64,000 nt of DNA from Ryuthela nishihirai (GCA_038380435.1 JAWZYU010000025.1:29426707-29490706), one strand, 5' to 3'. Positions 34,043-45,081 are shown, numbered from the stretch's first letter. A program made the numbers and translations. Notes: generated by a model not told the origin, from the letters alone.

Positions 34043-34441
34043 TTGGGTTGAGTTGTTTTACCTCTGAGCGGCACTTTTTTGCACACCATGGAGGTCAGGC
34101 CAGGTCAATGGCCAGGTCAATGGACCCCGAAGGTTCAGAGAAGGTTGGGGGAGGGGACCCACTGGAACAGTTGTTGGGAGACAGATAATAGCCTCCCGTC
34201 AAGGCCATCCAGCGTGTTCTTTAACGTGCACAGGGTATGGCTCTCCCGCACACGGGGACACAGCTTAACGTCCCATCCGACGGATGGCGGCCTTTCCAAG
34301 CCCATCGGTGTCCCCTACTGACCGTGGGCAGGGCGGGGAATTTTGTGGAGATAAATCTCAACGCTGACCCAGCTGGGACTCGAACCTGGGAACTGCAGAT
34401 TACGAGTCTGGCGCGCTACCGACTGAGCCACCCCCGCCCCC
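34043..34441 (-). mobile_element. SINE-A, young copy nested in an old SINE-A
   Basis: Full length with a small local duplication (GGCCAGGTCAATGGCCAGGT near 34,097). Flanked by ACTGACTAGG (34033-34042) and ACTGACCTAGG (34442-34452). Confidence 0.93.
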
Positions 34442-34567
34442 ACTGACCTAGGACAGGGCGGGAGTTTTGTGGAGATAAATAACAACGTTGACACAGAAGT
34501 GACTCGAACCAGGGATCATCGGATTACAATCCTCACGTGGTACCAACTGAGCTAACCTCCATCCCCA
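34442..34567 (-). mobile_element. SINE-A, old copy (head side)
   Basis: Remainder of the 33,818 copy with a decayed tRNA-like head. Confidence 0.8.
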
Positions 34568-35040
34568 ATAGCAACAAGAATTATAAACTTACACTTTAGC
34601 GTCATGAAAAATTTAAGAGTGTAATCCTGAGTTAATGAAAATGACTTACCTTTATGAGAAACATTTAGGACGAATGAGTCAAACCAACGACAATTTGTTT
34701 ATACACAAGACAGCTCCCAATGATGGCAAGCCCATTTCGTTGAATCTTCCTCTCATTATTCACAAAAATCAAGACACAATTTACACATGGCATCAAGAAA
34801 GCAGAGTAACCAGGTTTACCAACCATCTGTAAAAATATTGAAATGTCAGTAAGAATACCAGGAAACTTCAAGGTTTTTTTTTAACATATAGTGTTTCTTC
34901 ACTTTATAAATTTTCATTTTGGCTCGTTCTTGAAAGTATTGAAACTTTTAATTAATGCAAATTGAAATGGGAAATAAATTGCAGTAAGTCACAAGTTTTA
35001 AACATTTCGCACTTGCGGCTTGCTGAAGTTAGTTAACTGA
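34568..35040. other. Unassigned, holds a candidate exon
   Basis: No repeat recognised. On the minus strand TTTTTACAG precedes position 34,826 and AAAG then GTAAGT follows position 34,650, which would bound a 177-nt exon. The longest frame inside stops at 34,665, so if real it is a terminal coding or noncoding exon. Treated as a candidate only. Confidence 0.3.
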
Positions 35041-35983
35041 AACTGGGTGGACAAATTATTATAAACATCTACCTAATACTTCGTTGTATTCATTATGGTA
35101 CAATCCACAAATTTTGAAGTTTCCAATTCTTTGCACATAGTTCTCGCTGAAATCGGTTTTGAAGTATTGTTATTTGCCATCTCTCTCAACTGATGAACTG
35201 TAGTAGCTCTGCCTAGAGGCGTACAGTTCGTGACAACTAAACACCTGTCCCTCTCTGTCAGAGCATTTGGTTTCCTCATTCGCCACGACCGATGAACAAT
35301 TTTTGAGGGGACACGGTTGCTCAGTCGATACCGCACCAGACTCGTAATCTGCAGTCCCCAGGTTCGAGTTCCACTTGAGCGAACGTTGAGATTTATCTTC
35401 GAAAAACTCGCCGCTCTGCCCTCGGTCAGTAGGGAACACCTATAGACTTGGAAAGGCCGCCGTTCGTCTGATGGGATATTAAGCCGTGGCTCCGTGTGCG
35501 GGAGAGCCATACCTCTATCCACATTAAAGAACATTCTGGATGGCCTTGACGAGAGACTACCATCTGTCTCCTAACAGCAGTCCAGTGGTTCCTCTCCAAC
35601 CTTCTCTGAGCCCTCGGGGTCCTTGTGACCTGGCCATTTAGCCCATTGTGGGCAAAAAAGTGCCACTCAGAGGTAAAACAACCCAACATTTTTTGAGACC
35701 GTTGCCAATCTACGTACATTTGGGATATTATGTCACGTGATTTTCATGAGTTCCATCACCTCAATACGGATGTTCCTACTCATAGCGCTCCAACGATGAG
35801 CCCTCTTTCAAAATCAGTGAGATCAGCCTTTTTCCCCATGTCTCACTTAACTTTGCTTTCCATCATGTCTTGACGGCTTTTCTAGGGCTTCGTACTGACG
35901 TCAGTAAGAAATTTTGCAAATATTGACATGTTTCATGGTTCTTCGCGCCCCAAACATTCATAATAATTTGTCCAGACAGTGTA
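35041..35983 (-). mobile_element. Second Tc1-like transposon, short, split by SINE-A
   Basis: Left end CTGGGTGGACAAATTATTAT; right end, reverse-complemented, ACTGTCTGGACAAATTATTA, with TA outside. About 560 bp after removing the SINE. Minus-strand frames around 35,100-35,290 contain RKPNALTERDRCLVV and HQLREMANNNTSKPISARTM, resembling the second helix-turn-helix of Tc1 transposases. The catalytic domain is missing. Confidence 0.7.
35308..35687 (+). mobile_element. SINE-A inserted in the Tc1-like element
   Basis: Full length but aged. Target duplication AATTTTTGAG (35298-35307) and ATTTTTTGAG (35688-35697). Confidence 0.9.
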
Positions 35984-36287
35984 TTTTTCTATTTTCTTCA
36001 GCGACCAATCTCTATAAGTAGATTTAACAACAGGGCAATTTCAAAGCTGCTGTGCAACTTCGAACGTAACAAAAAGGTTTCCAACGTGATAGTCATGGAT
36101 GCATTCTTGTAATCGAAGTGTATCTCTGGAAGAATATTTCCATAAACCCTTACGCTAAAATGAATAACGTATTCTTAGCTCAAAGATTTCATTGTAATCT
36201 TCAAATAATTATAGTGAACATAGTTTATAGACTACTCTATCATCATATTTGAGAATTTACATGTTAGGCAATTAGGGAAGAGTGAAA

Positions 36288-36365
36288 GAAAATCCAACCA
36301 TCCGCCTTCCGGTCTCGAACTTGGGATCTCATAGTTGTGCATCAGGTGCTCTGTCATATAAACTA
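36288..36365 (-). mobile_element. tRNA-like fragment of another type
   Basis: On the minus strand: CAGAGCACCTGATGCACAAC, then AAGTTCGAGACCGG, which resembles a B box. The acceptor stem does not pair well. A tRNA pseudogene or SINE head rather than a gene. Confidence 0.45.
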
Positions 36366-36372
36366 AAGCGGG

Positions 36373-37480
36373 GGGGGGGGAAATTCACACTTCCTTAGGG
36401 ACGGGTTGTGATGCAATATTATAGTAATAATTTGGGCATAGGGCAATTTAAATATCATAAAAAAAGGCACAGAAATAAAACAAATAGAAATGAGATATTT
36501 TTTCTTCGCCGAGGTTTAGACAAAATTAGTGACGATGCACAAACTTGTTTCTAATCACTATGGACATTAGTAAAAAAAATTCAGGACGGGGGGGAGACAG
36601 AAATCGCTCGAGGGAGAGCAAAAAGTTACTCAAGAGGTAGAAACAAATAAAAGTTCCAAGATAAAAATATCATTAATGAACAACATACATTAATCATACA
36701 TACGTCATACCATAATACAACAAATGATGACCAAAAATAAAACGAAACAAAAAAAATGGAAACTTTTTTTTTCATATTAATAAATAAAAATAAATGGTAT
36801 TCGTCTGAAAACAAAAACCAAACAAAATTATGTTTCGTCAAGGAAAAAAAAATAACAAAATAAAAGGTAATATTTTGGTACATGTAATGTTATTCAACAC
36901 TTTTTTAATAGTTCTTTAAAAGGGGATTTCCTTTTTTCTATCTCCCTCCCAGGCCGACGCCCATGCTAGTCGAAAAATTTCCTCCTATGTCTCTTGACAT
37001 AGCCTTATAAATTTTATTATTAATAAATAGTCTATCTTGTACGTCTTATTGAACATCCTGTATAAAACATAACTTTCCCCAAGATATGGTTTTAAAAGAT
37101 ACTCTAACAGTTTTGTTATTATTGTTTAAAAATGGGATCTCTTATGAGGCAAAAAATGATCTCTTTCTTTGTCTGACGTCATAGAATAACGTTAGTAACC
37201 ACCCTGAGGAGAATAAGAAATAAAGAGAGGGTAAAGATCAGTAGAATATTCCAACGCGAAAAATAGAAAGACTCATTAATTTGGTTTCTTATTCTTGATT
37301 TTGATCCGAAAAAAAAATAATACCAGTGATTTATTTATATTTTTCGATGGTTGATTTTTCCGTGTCACGCATCTAATAACGATCTACATGCAAGTTTCTC
37401 TTCTGGGGAAAAAACTGCTTAAGGCGTTAATTATTTTTGAAATTTACTGCCTTTAAGAATAATGATATAAAAAAGAATAA
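36373..37480. other. AT-rich unassigned sequence
   Basis: Contains an F/Y-rich chance frame at 36,626-36,883 (minus) and a segment at 37,130-37,193 that resembles 38,766-38,829. Confidence 0.45.
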
Positions 37481-37932
37481 GGTACTTTTCGGTTAACGGG
37501 GCGCCAGTCGTAATTGTGCGCCAATCTTCGTATCCAGTGAATCTGTCGTCCGCATTATAAAAAACACCCCGATTGAGCGGAAGCCAAGTGAAAACAAATT
37601 AGTAAAGTCTTTTTTATTCGAGGGTACCGTTTGAGAACCCTAGCTGCCATAGAAAGAGAGTAAAGGTCAAAAAACGGATTCCAAAAAGTTATCAAAAACT
37701 AGATATCACTGGCATCTGTTAACTTCACCGAAATGGATTTGACAAGTAGTAAAGTGAAATATTAGTGTTCTAACTCGAATTGGACAACCTCGAATAAAAA
37801 ACACTTTACTGATTCGTTCTCACTTGGCCTCCGCTCAATCGGGGCGTTTTCTATAATGCGGACAACAGATTCACTGGATACGAAGATTGGCGCACAATTA
37901 CGACTGGCGCAAAAAGTTAACCAAAAAGTACC
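37481..37932. mobile_element. MITE-2, foldback element with 145-bp arms
   Basis: Arms 37481-37624 and 37787-37932 are inverted copies (GGTACTTTT, CGCCAGTCGTAATTGTGCGC, GATTGAGCGG in both), with about 160 bp unique loop. The left arm lacks about 4 bases near its tip relative to the right. No ORF. Flanks AAAGAATAA and AAAAATAAG do not give a clear duplication, so the superfamily is open. Confidence 0.88.
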
Positions 37933-38063
37933 AAAAATAAGAATGGAGGAGGGAAGTTTTGCTAGAGAGTATGCAGTCGATTTCTTCCAAGTTCCGTGCG
38001 ATTCGTGTTAGCTAAAATCAGGCCGATCTCACATTTTAACTCCGATCTCTACTCACTTTCGAA

Positions 38064-38448
38064 TATGGGGGCGGGATGGCTCAGTCGGTAGCGCGCCAGG
38101 CTCGTAATCTGCAGTTCCCAGGTTCGAGTCCCAGCTGGGTCAACGTTGAGATTTATCTCCGCATAACTCCCCGCCCTGCCCACGGTTAGTAGGGGACACC
38201 GATGGCCTTGGAAAGGCCGCCGTCCGTCGGATGGGACGTTAAGCCGTGGCCCCGTGTGTGGGAGAGCCATACCCTGTGCACGTTAAAGAAACGCTGGATG
38301 GCCTTGACGGGAGACTACCATCTGTCTCCCAACAGCTGTTCCAGTGGGTCCCCTCCCCCAACCTTCTCTGAGCCTTCGGGGTTCATGTGACCTGGCCATT
38401 TAGCCCACGGTGTGCAAAAAAGTGCCGCTCAGAGGTAAAACAACCCAA
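38064..38448 (+). mobile_element. SINE-A, full length with TSD
   Basis: Near-consensus. Duplication CACTTTCGAA at 38054-38063 and 38449-38458. Confidence 0.95.
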
Positions 38449-38458
38449 CACTTTCGAA

Positions 38459-38894
38459 ACTTTTTTGTTCCTTGTGATGTGCTCTACTGACATTGCAGTC
38501 AGAAAAAATCTGAATATCAGCTTATGTGTGCTTCAAATGTCAGTTATGGCGGCAATGTTTCATTTTTAACAAAGAGGTTGTCTTCCTTTTTTTAGGCTTT
38601 TTGCATACATAATGCGCTGAATTTTCATCATGTCCACTTTAAAAAATAAAGTCAGCAAATTTATTACTTCCGAGTTCAAATTTGTTGCAGTTTTCCTATT
38701 TCCTGAAACAAACTTACCATTAATTATTTCTTATAAAAAATGTTCGTTTATCGTTTTTTATTATTCAGAAAGTAATCTCTTAGGTGGCGTGAACGGATTA
38801 CTTTCTGTAGCTGACGTCACAGAATAATGTTACGGATTTTTCATGCGGAAGAAATTGAAAAATTGTGATGATAAGTGGGTAAATAAATATTTGA
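38459..38894. other. Unassigned sequence
   Basis: Holds the second copy (about 38,766-38,829) of a short dispersed repeat that ends GCTGACGTCACAGAATAA. Confidence 0.45.
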
Positions 38895-39125
38895 ATATTA
38901 TATTATATTTTTATTATATTTTTATATAATATTATATTATATAATATAATAAAATATAATATAATATAATAAAATATATTTTATTATATTATATTATATT
39001 TTATTATATTATATTATATAATATTATATTTTTATATAATATTATATAATATAATATAATAAAATATAATATAATAAAATATAATATTATATTATATTAT
39101 ATTTTATTATATTATAGTTAATGTA
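38895..39125. repeat. AT-only low-complexity tract
   Basis: About 230 bp of TATTATATTATA-type sequence, rich in overlapping palindromes that could form cruciforms. Confidence 0.95.
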
Positions 39126-39230
39126 TTATATTTATTTATATCTGCCTACAAAAGCTTTGTACTTAATATGCATTCTTAATCGTAAGAAAAAATACACTCA
39201 GTAGCCACTTTATTAGGAAAACTTTTATGT

Positions 39231-39590
39231 TTGGGCTGTTTTACCTCTGAGTGGCTTTTTTTTTTCGCATAAAATGGGCCAAATGGCCAGGTCACAAGGA
39301 CCCCAAGGGTTCAGAGAAGGTTGGAGGAAGGGGGTTCAATGAACAACAGTTAGCGGACAAATGTGGAACCTCCCGTCAAGCCATGCATCGTGTTCTTTAA
39401 CGTGCACAGCATATGGACTTCCCATATACCGAACCACGACTTAAATTCGCATCCGACGGACGGCGGTATTTCCAAGCCCATCGATGTCCCCTACTGACCG
39501 AGGGCAGGGCTGGGAGTTTTGCGAAGATAAATCTCAATGCTGGCCCAGCTTGGACTCGAATCTGGGTGCGCTACTGGCTGAGCCACCCGC
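39231..39590 (-). mobile_element. SINE-A, old
   Basis: Tail, body and decayed head with a short deletion after the B box. Just left, ACTCAGTAGCCACTTTATTAGG resembles a Tc1-type end, without a partner. Confidence 0.85.
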
Positions 39591-39667
39591 TCGCTGAGAC
39601 ATCCGTTCAAACTCCGATGACTATAATTCAGTAGTAAAGTATCACAGGAAATGTCCGGTAGACATGG

Positions 39668-39777
39668 GAACTCATGGAATAGTTAGCTGAAAAAAATCTT
39701 ATTTTTGCCGTGAGTGGGATTCGAACCCACATCTTCCAGTGACATGCCAGCAGTGCTAACCAATAACCATCACCAGC
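39668..39777 (-). mobile_element. SINE-C (third tRNA-derived family), copy 1
   Basis: On the minus strand: TTGGTTAGCACTGCTGGCAT, then B box GGTTCGAATCC, then TTCAGCTAACTATTCCATGA. The same order occurs at 41819-41922. Confidence 0.75.
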
Positions 39778-39854
39778 TAAACTTTTCTTCAGCTAATGTG
39801 ACTTGTAGACCTTCCATGCATATTATATGATTCGCACGTGGCGCCATTCATATC

Positions 39855-40191
39855 GGGTTGGGTTGTTTTACCTCTGAGCGGCACTTTTTTGCACACCATG
39901 GGCAAAATGGCCAGGTCCATGGACCCTGAAGGCTCAGAGAAGGTTTTGGGGAGGGACCCACTGGAACAGCTGTTGGGAGACAGATGGTAGCCTCCCGTCA
40001 AGGCCATCCAGCGTGTTCTTTAACGTACACACGGAGACACGGCTTAAAGTCCCATCCGACGGATGGAGGCCTTTCCAAGCCCATCGGCGCTACTGACCTT
40101 GGGCAGGGCGGTGAGGTTTGCTGAGATAAATCTCAAAGCTGACCCAGCTGGGATTCGAACCTGGGAACTGCAGATTACGACCCTAGCGCGG
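39855..40191 (-). mobile_element. SINE-A, shortened near the head
   Basis: Tail and body near consensus with a deletion around 40,030 and 40,087. The head ends at CCTAGCGCG, joined to SINE-B sequence. Confidence 0.88.
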
Positions 40192-40235
40192 CTTCTCTCA
40201 GATCTCTGTGGCAAGCAGCTGTTTGAATAGCGGTT
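40192..40235 (+). mobile_element. SINE-B 3'-end fragment
   Basis: Reads TCAGATCTCTGTGGCAAGC, matching the end of SINE-B in plus sense. Confidence 0.65.
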
Positions 40236-40345
40236 TTTTTTTTGAGAATTTCTGTGTCCATTTTCTTTGCAATGATTCTTGATCTATCCCATTATTCTTT
40301 CTCTCCGTGGGGCAGAAGTGGAACCGGAAGGGCGCCAGGTTCGTA

Positions 40346-40734
40346 TTGGATTGGATTGTTTTACCTCTGAGCGGCACTTTTTTGCACACCATGGGCTAAA
40401 TGGCCAGGTCACATGGACCCTGAAGGCTCAGAGAAGGTTGGAGGAGGGGACCCACTGGAACAGCTGTTGGGAGACAGATGGTAGCCTCCCGTCAAGGCCA
40501 TCCAGCGTGTTCTTTAACGTGCACAGGGTATGGCTCTCCCGCACACGGGGCCACGGCTTAACGTCCCATCCGATGGACGGCGGCCTTTCCAAGTCCATCG
40601 CTGTCCCCTACTGACCGTGGGCAGGGCGGGGAATTTTTGCGGAGATAAATCTCAACGCTGACTCAGCTGGGACTCGAACCTGGGAACTACAGATTACGAG
40701 CTTGGCGCGCTACCGACTGAGCCACCCCCGCCCC
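40346..40734 (-). mobile_element. SINE-A, full length
   Basis: Near-consensus. The right flank CCATCCATATCGGG matches the left flank of the SINE at 39,855 (CCATTCATATCGGG), not its own left flank. Confidence 0.93.
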
Positions 40735-40750
40735 ATCCATCCATATCGGG

Positions 40751-41120
40751 GAAAAGAAATCAAATTATTGATTTAGCGCCATGCGCATGAGCGCCAAATC
40801 GTTAATTTCCATAATACATGGCAACTTGGTTGTCCGTTTCCCCACGTAAATGGCGACACGAGCAAATCAAATAATATCTGCCGAAAGTCTATAAGCAACA
40901 CCTCGTACAACAGAAGGCGATTGATAAACTTATGACGTCTGCATTAGTAGTCGTGTAATCTAGAAAATCCTTATATAACTATTTCTATTATTATTACTGG
41001 TGTACTTTTGTAATAATATCTATATTAATGTTAATTTTTTAAATATACCATATAAGAAAGAAAATTATTCTTTTGTATTGGCATTAAGATAATTTCTTAT
41101 AAATACGAATAATCTTCCTT
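40751..41120. other. Unassigned sequence
   Basis: Nothing recognised. Confidence 0.45.
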
Positions 41121-41133
41121 CCTAAATAAGGTA

Positions 41134-41522
41134 GGTTGGGTTGTGTTGTTTTTCCTCTGAGCGGCACTTTTTTGCACACCATGGGCTAAATGGCCAGGTC
41201 ACATGGACCCCGATGGCTCAGAGAAGGTTGGGGGAGGGGACCCACTGGAACAGCTGTTGGGAGACAGATGGTAGCCTCCCGTCAAGGACATCCAGCGTGT
41301 TCTTTAACGTGCACAGTGTATGGCTCTCCCGCACACGGGGCCACGGGTTAACGTTCCATCCGACGGACGGCGGCCTTTCCAAGCCCATCGGTGTCCCCTA
41401 CTGACCGTGGGCAGGGCGGGGAATTTTGCGGAGATAAATCTCAACGCTGACCCAGCTGGGATTCGAACCTGGGAACTACAGATTACGAGCCAGGCGCGCT
41501 ACCGACTGAGCCCCCCCCCCCC
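41134..41522 (-). mobile_element. SINE-A, full length with perfect TSD
   Basis: Duplication CCTAAATAAGGTA at 41121-41133 and 41523-41535. A C run of about 14 replaces the usual GCCACCCCCGCCCC end. Confidence 0.95.
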
Positions 41523-41582
41523 CCTAAATAAGGTATATTTATGAATAAATATCATTATACATAGTAGTATACCAGTAATAAA

Positions 41583-41712
41583 ATTAGAAATAAATTTCTA
41601 AGACTTTTTTCCAGATAATAATATTATATAATACTAAAATAATAATAATATCTTAATCCAGATAATAATATTATATAATTACTGGAAAAAAATCTTAGAA
41701 AATAAATTTTTA
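41583..41712. repeat. AT-rich imperfect inverted repeat
   Basis: TTTCTAAGACTTTTTTCCAG at the left and TACTGGAAAAAAATCTTAGA at the right, with ATAATATTATATAAT between. Looks like a hairpin or small foldback element. Confidence 0.55.
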
Positions 41713-41818
41713 AAATTTTTTTCCAGTAATAATATTACATAGAACTACTACTGACCATGACGTCATAACTTGGTCCATCGGTCTTCTGTTATAGGCACGC
41801 GAGCTGAAAAAACGGTTA

Positions 41819-41922
41819 ATCAGTGATGTAGTGGTTAGCACGCCTGGCACGTTACTGGAAGATGCTGTTCGAATTCAACTCACCGCAGAGCTAAATTATT
41901 TCAGCTAACTATTCCATGAGTC
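41819..41922 (+). mobile_element. SINE-C, copy 2
   Basis: GTAGTGGTTAGCACGCC (A box), TGTTCGAATTC (B box), then TTCAGCTAACTATTCCATGA shared with copy 1. Confidence 0.75.
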
Positions 41923-41969
41923 CGATTAGGTATTTTAACACGTGATAGATCAATGAATTTTATTGCACA

Positions 41970-42098
41970 AAGAAACTGAACACATTCAAAAGTTGAAAAT
42001 TCACAAAGAAACTGAACACGTTCAAAAGTTGAAAATTCACAAAGAAACTGAACACGTTCAAAAGTTGAAAATTCACAAAGAAACTGAACACGTTCATG
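41970..42098. repeat. 36-bp tandem repeat, about 3.6 copies
   Basis: Unit CACAAAGAAACTGAACACGT followed by TCAAAAGTTGAAAATT, nearly perfect. A minus-strand frame reads FERVQFLCEFST repeatedly and is a product of the repeat. Confidence 0.93.
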
Positions 42099-42330
42099 TA
42101 AAAAGAGAGTCAAAGCTCTCTTAACTTTGAAAAAAATAAGTTTTTCATGCAAAAATATTACGAGAGATAAAATTAAAATCTCATTAAAATCTTTCTAAAT
42201 ATTCATTTTCCGCAATATTCGTTTAACATTTAAAGTATTATGGTAGCTGAAAACATTTAACTGTAAGTTTTGATACTCACGAAAATTTACTTCAAAAGAT
42301 AAAACATGGCTCCGAAACATGGGAAAACAT

Positions 42331-42521
42331 GGGAGAGCCATACCCTGTGCACGTTAAAGAACACGCTGGATGGCCTTGACGGGAGGCTACCATCTGTCTC
42401 CCAACAGCTGTTCCAGTGAGTCCCCTCCCCCAATCTTCTCTGAGCCTTTGGGGTCCATGTGACCTGGCCATTTAGCCCATGGTGTGCAAAAAAGTGCCGC
42501 TCAGAGGTAAAACAACACAAC
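42331..42521 (+). mobile_element. SINE-A, 5'-truncated
   Basis: Begins in the body at GGGAGAGCCATACCC and runs to the tail. No clear TSD. Confidence 0.88.
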
Positions 42522-42708
42522 AAACGCTTATAAATTGTTTTTTGCGCAAACTAAATTAATTTTAAAATGCTTGAACTTGAAAACTGTATGACTCTTTGTT
42601 ACATCAGAATCTGTGACAAATGCAACATGCCAACTTGCCTTTATAAAACGTTGCATTCTCATATACATTAGATTACAAAAAGTAACCGAACAGTTCCATA
42701 TTATGTGA

Positions 42709-42792
42709 ACGACACAAACATCCATGCCTTATCCGAGGCTCGAACTCAGGTCCCTTAGATCAATAGCCAAACGCGCTAACCACTCGGCCACA
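42709..42792 (-). mobile_element. SINE-B head fragment
   Basis: Minus-strand TGGCCGAGTGGTTAGCGC and CGAGCCTCGGATAAGG. The body is missing. Confidence 0.75.
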
Positions 42793-42941
42793 GGATGGCA
42801 AAAATGCCTGAATGTTACATGCTACGAATAATATTAATTTATTGCAATAATTTTAATATTTGTTAACAAAAATGCATAGAAAGCTGCTACACTCATTTTA
42901 CTTGCTTAATTTCATTCTTTTGTGAAAGTAAAATTAAAGTC

Positions 42942-42990
42942 TGAACGTGGTTTGAATCCCACTCAGGAAGAAATCAGTTTTTTATTCATA
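42942..42990 (+). mobile_element. SINE-C-like B-box fragment
   Basis: GGTTTGAATCCCACTCAGG followed by AGAAATCAGTTTTTTATTC resembles the middle of SINE-C copy 1. Confidence 0.45.
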
Positions 42991-43024
42991 AAAAACTACT
43001 TCATATAAGGGCTCATAAGGTGTA

Positions 43025-43915
43025 AATACGACCCTAGACCTACTGGTTTATAAACCTGGTCACTTAGACTAACTGGTCTTTAAACCTAGTCATTTAGACT
43101 CACTGGTCTTTAAACTTGGTCAGTTTTGGTCATTGAGACTTGGTCTTTACACCTAGTCAGTTAATCTTTTGGGACGGGGTGGCTCAGTCGGTAGCGCGCC
43201 AGGCTCGTAATCTGTAGTTCCCAGGTTCGAGTCCCAGCTGGGTCAGCGTTGAGATTTATCTCCGCAAAATTCCCCGCCATGCCCACGGTCAGTAGGGGAC
43301 ACCGATGGGCTTGGAAAGGCCGCCGTCCGTCGGATGGGACGTTAAGCCGTGGCTCCGTGTGCGGGAGAGCCATACCCTGTGCACGTTAAAGAACACGCTG
43401 GATGGCCTTGACGGGAGGCTACCATCTGTCTCCCAACAGCTGTTCCAGTGGGTCCCCTCCCCCAACCTTCTCTGAGCCTTCCGGGTCCATGTGACCTGGC
43501 CATTTAGCCCATGGTGTGCAAAAAAGTGCCGCTCAGAGGTAAAACAACCCAACTCAGTTAATCTTACTGACATTTAAATGTTTTCATTTAGTCTCAAAGG
43601 GCTTTAAACTTGTTCATTTAGCCTTTACTGTTTTTTAAACTGGTCAGTTAGGCTTACTGGTTTGTACACTTAGTTACTACAGTAAATCTTACCGATATCT
43701 AAATCTGGTCAGTTAGCCTCAACGATCTTACTGGTGTAGGGAGTCCCTTATTGGAGGCTAATTTCACCAGAACTCACAACACCTTGAATCAATGGTCTTT
43801 GAACCTGGTCATTTATATTTGCTGGACTTTTAAACCTTCTTAATTAAGCTTATTGGTCTTTAAACCTAATAAGTTACACTTAATAGTCGTTAAATCTGGT
43901 TAAATAGCCTTACTA
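43025..43915. repeat. Degenerate minisatellite of about 33 bp, split by SINE-A
   Basis: Diverged units of the type ACTGGTCTTTAAACCTGGTCA plus GTTAGACTT on both sides of a SINE-A at 43169-43553. Confidence 0.8.
43169..43553 (+). mobile_element. SINE-A, near-consensus, with TSD
   Basis: Perfect duplication TCAGTTAATCTT at 43157-43168 and 43554-43565, inside the minisatellite. Confidence 0.95.
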
Positions 43916-43919
43916 TCAA

Positions 43920-44611
43920 AAATTCAGAATCCAGCCTAACAAAATAACAATCACCACCTGATCACCACAGATCTGTAGTGATCACCTGAATCACCACAGA
44001 TCTAGAGGCAAGAGGATCATCCCCCCCCCCCTTTCTTGAGAAAGCAACTAATGGTAATAGAGGGAAAAAAATTATAAAATTTGTGCATATATCACGCATT
44101 TTTCAAGAATTTGCTTAAAGACCTCTATAAAATGGAGTGGAAAATGCTACACTATAATGGGAACCCAGTCCCTTTTAATTTCCCCCCCCCCTGCACGATG
44201 GCGTTACTTGCTGCACCCCTATTTCCTCCCTTGATCCAGGCCTGATCACCACCATCTTCTAGTAAGGAAAATAAAATCATTTTGGATAGCACCATTATAA
44301 TAATGATTGTTTTTGTATCATTTCTGACATTGCCAGCATAGACACAAAAATTCTAGAGAGAATCCAAAGCAAAATAGCCTCAAGCCAAAAAGATTTCTGG
44401 ACACTTCAAAAATATTTATTCGACGCTTAGATAAAGCTTTAGAAGCAAATGGAGAAAAAAAAAACGCACACAAAAATATATTTTTTGAGAAACGAATACC
44501 TCGTGCAATCGAAAGATTCCAGATATGGTTGACTTTCTTTTCTTATTGTTCAGAGCAATTCCCTAAATAAACTGTGATTGTTATATAGACCTCGACAACT
44601 TCGCTGTGTGT

Positions 44612-44642
<31 letters not shown>

Positions 44643-44876
44643 GGGGTCAATCTTAACGTTTGAGCGAAGATCAAGAAAAAAAAGAATTCTTAACGTTTAA
44701 AGAAAATCAGGAAGTAAAATAAAATTCTGTCTGGCTGTCACAATGTAGCACAATATACATAAAAATAAACATGGCAAAAAAAAATCAAAATCAAAATGGC
44801 ATTAAAAAATAACATGGGAAAAACCATTTTATCACAGATGTTATGGAACCTAGTTATCACCGATGATCACCGATGT
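43920..44876. other. Unassigned, with GT and homopolymer runs
   Basis: A (GT)n run followed by about 20 G at 44,606-44,646. C runs near 44,022 and 44,185. No gene. Confidence 0.5.
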
Positions 44877-45078
44877 CCAAGTGGTCAGATCATAAGTATC
44901 CCAAGGGTTCAGAGAAGGTTGGATAAAGGATCCATTGGACTGTTGTTAGGAAGTGTCCTTTTAGATTTCCAGTTCTCAACGTACACAATTGTATAACTTT
45001 CCCGCACACGGAGCCAAGTCTTAATATTTCATTCGAAGGACGGCGGACTTATCAAGCCAGTCGATGTCCCCCTTTCTA
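44877..45078 (-). mobile_element. SINE-A, old fragment
   Basis: Body from GTGGTCAGATCAT to GATGTCCCCC, strongly diverged. Confidence 0.75.
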
Positions 45079-45081
45079 ACT

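Noticed and set aside
36626..36883. Membrane protein rich in F, Y and W
   Set aside because: Single AT-rich frame with low-complexity codons, no neighbours or signals. Composition artefact.
39194..39230. Terminal repeat of another Tc1-type element (CTCAGTAGCCACTTTATTAGG)
   Set aside because: The motif resembles known Tc1-type ends but no inverted partner was found nearby.
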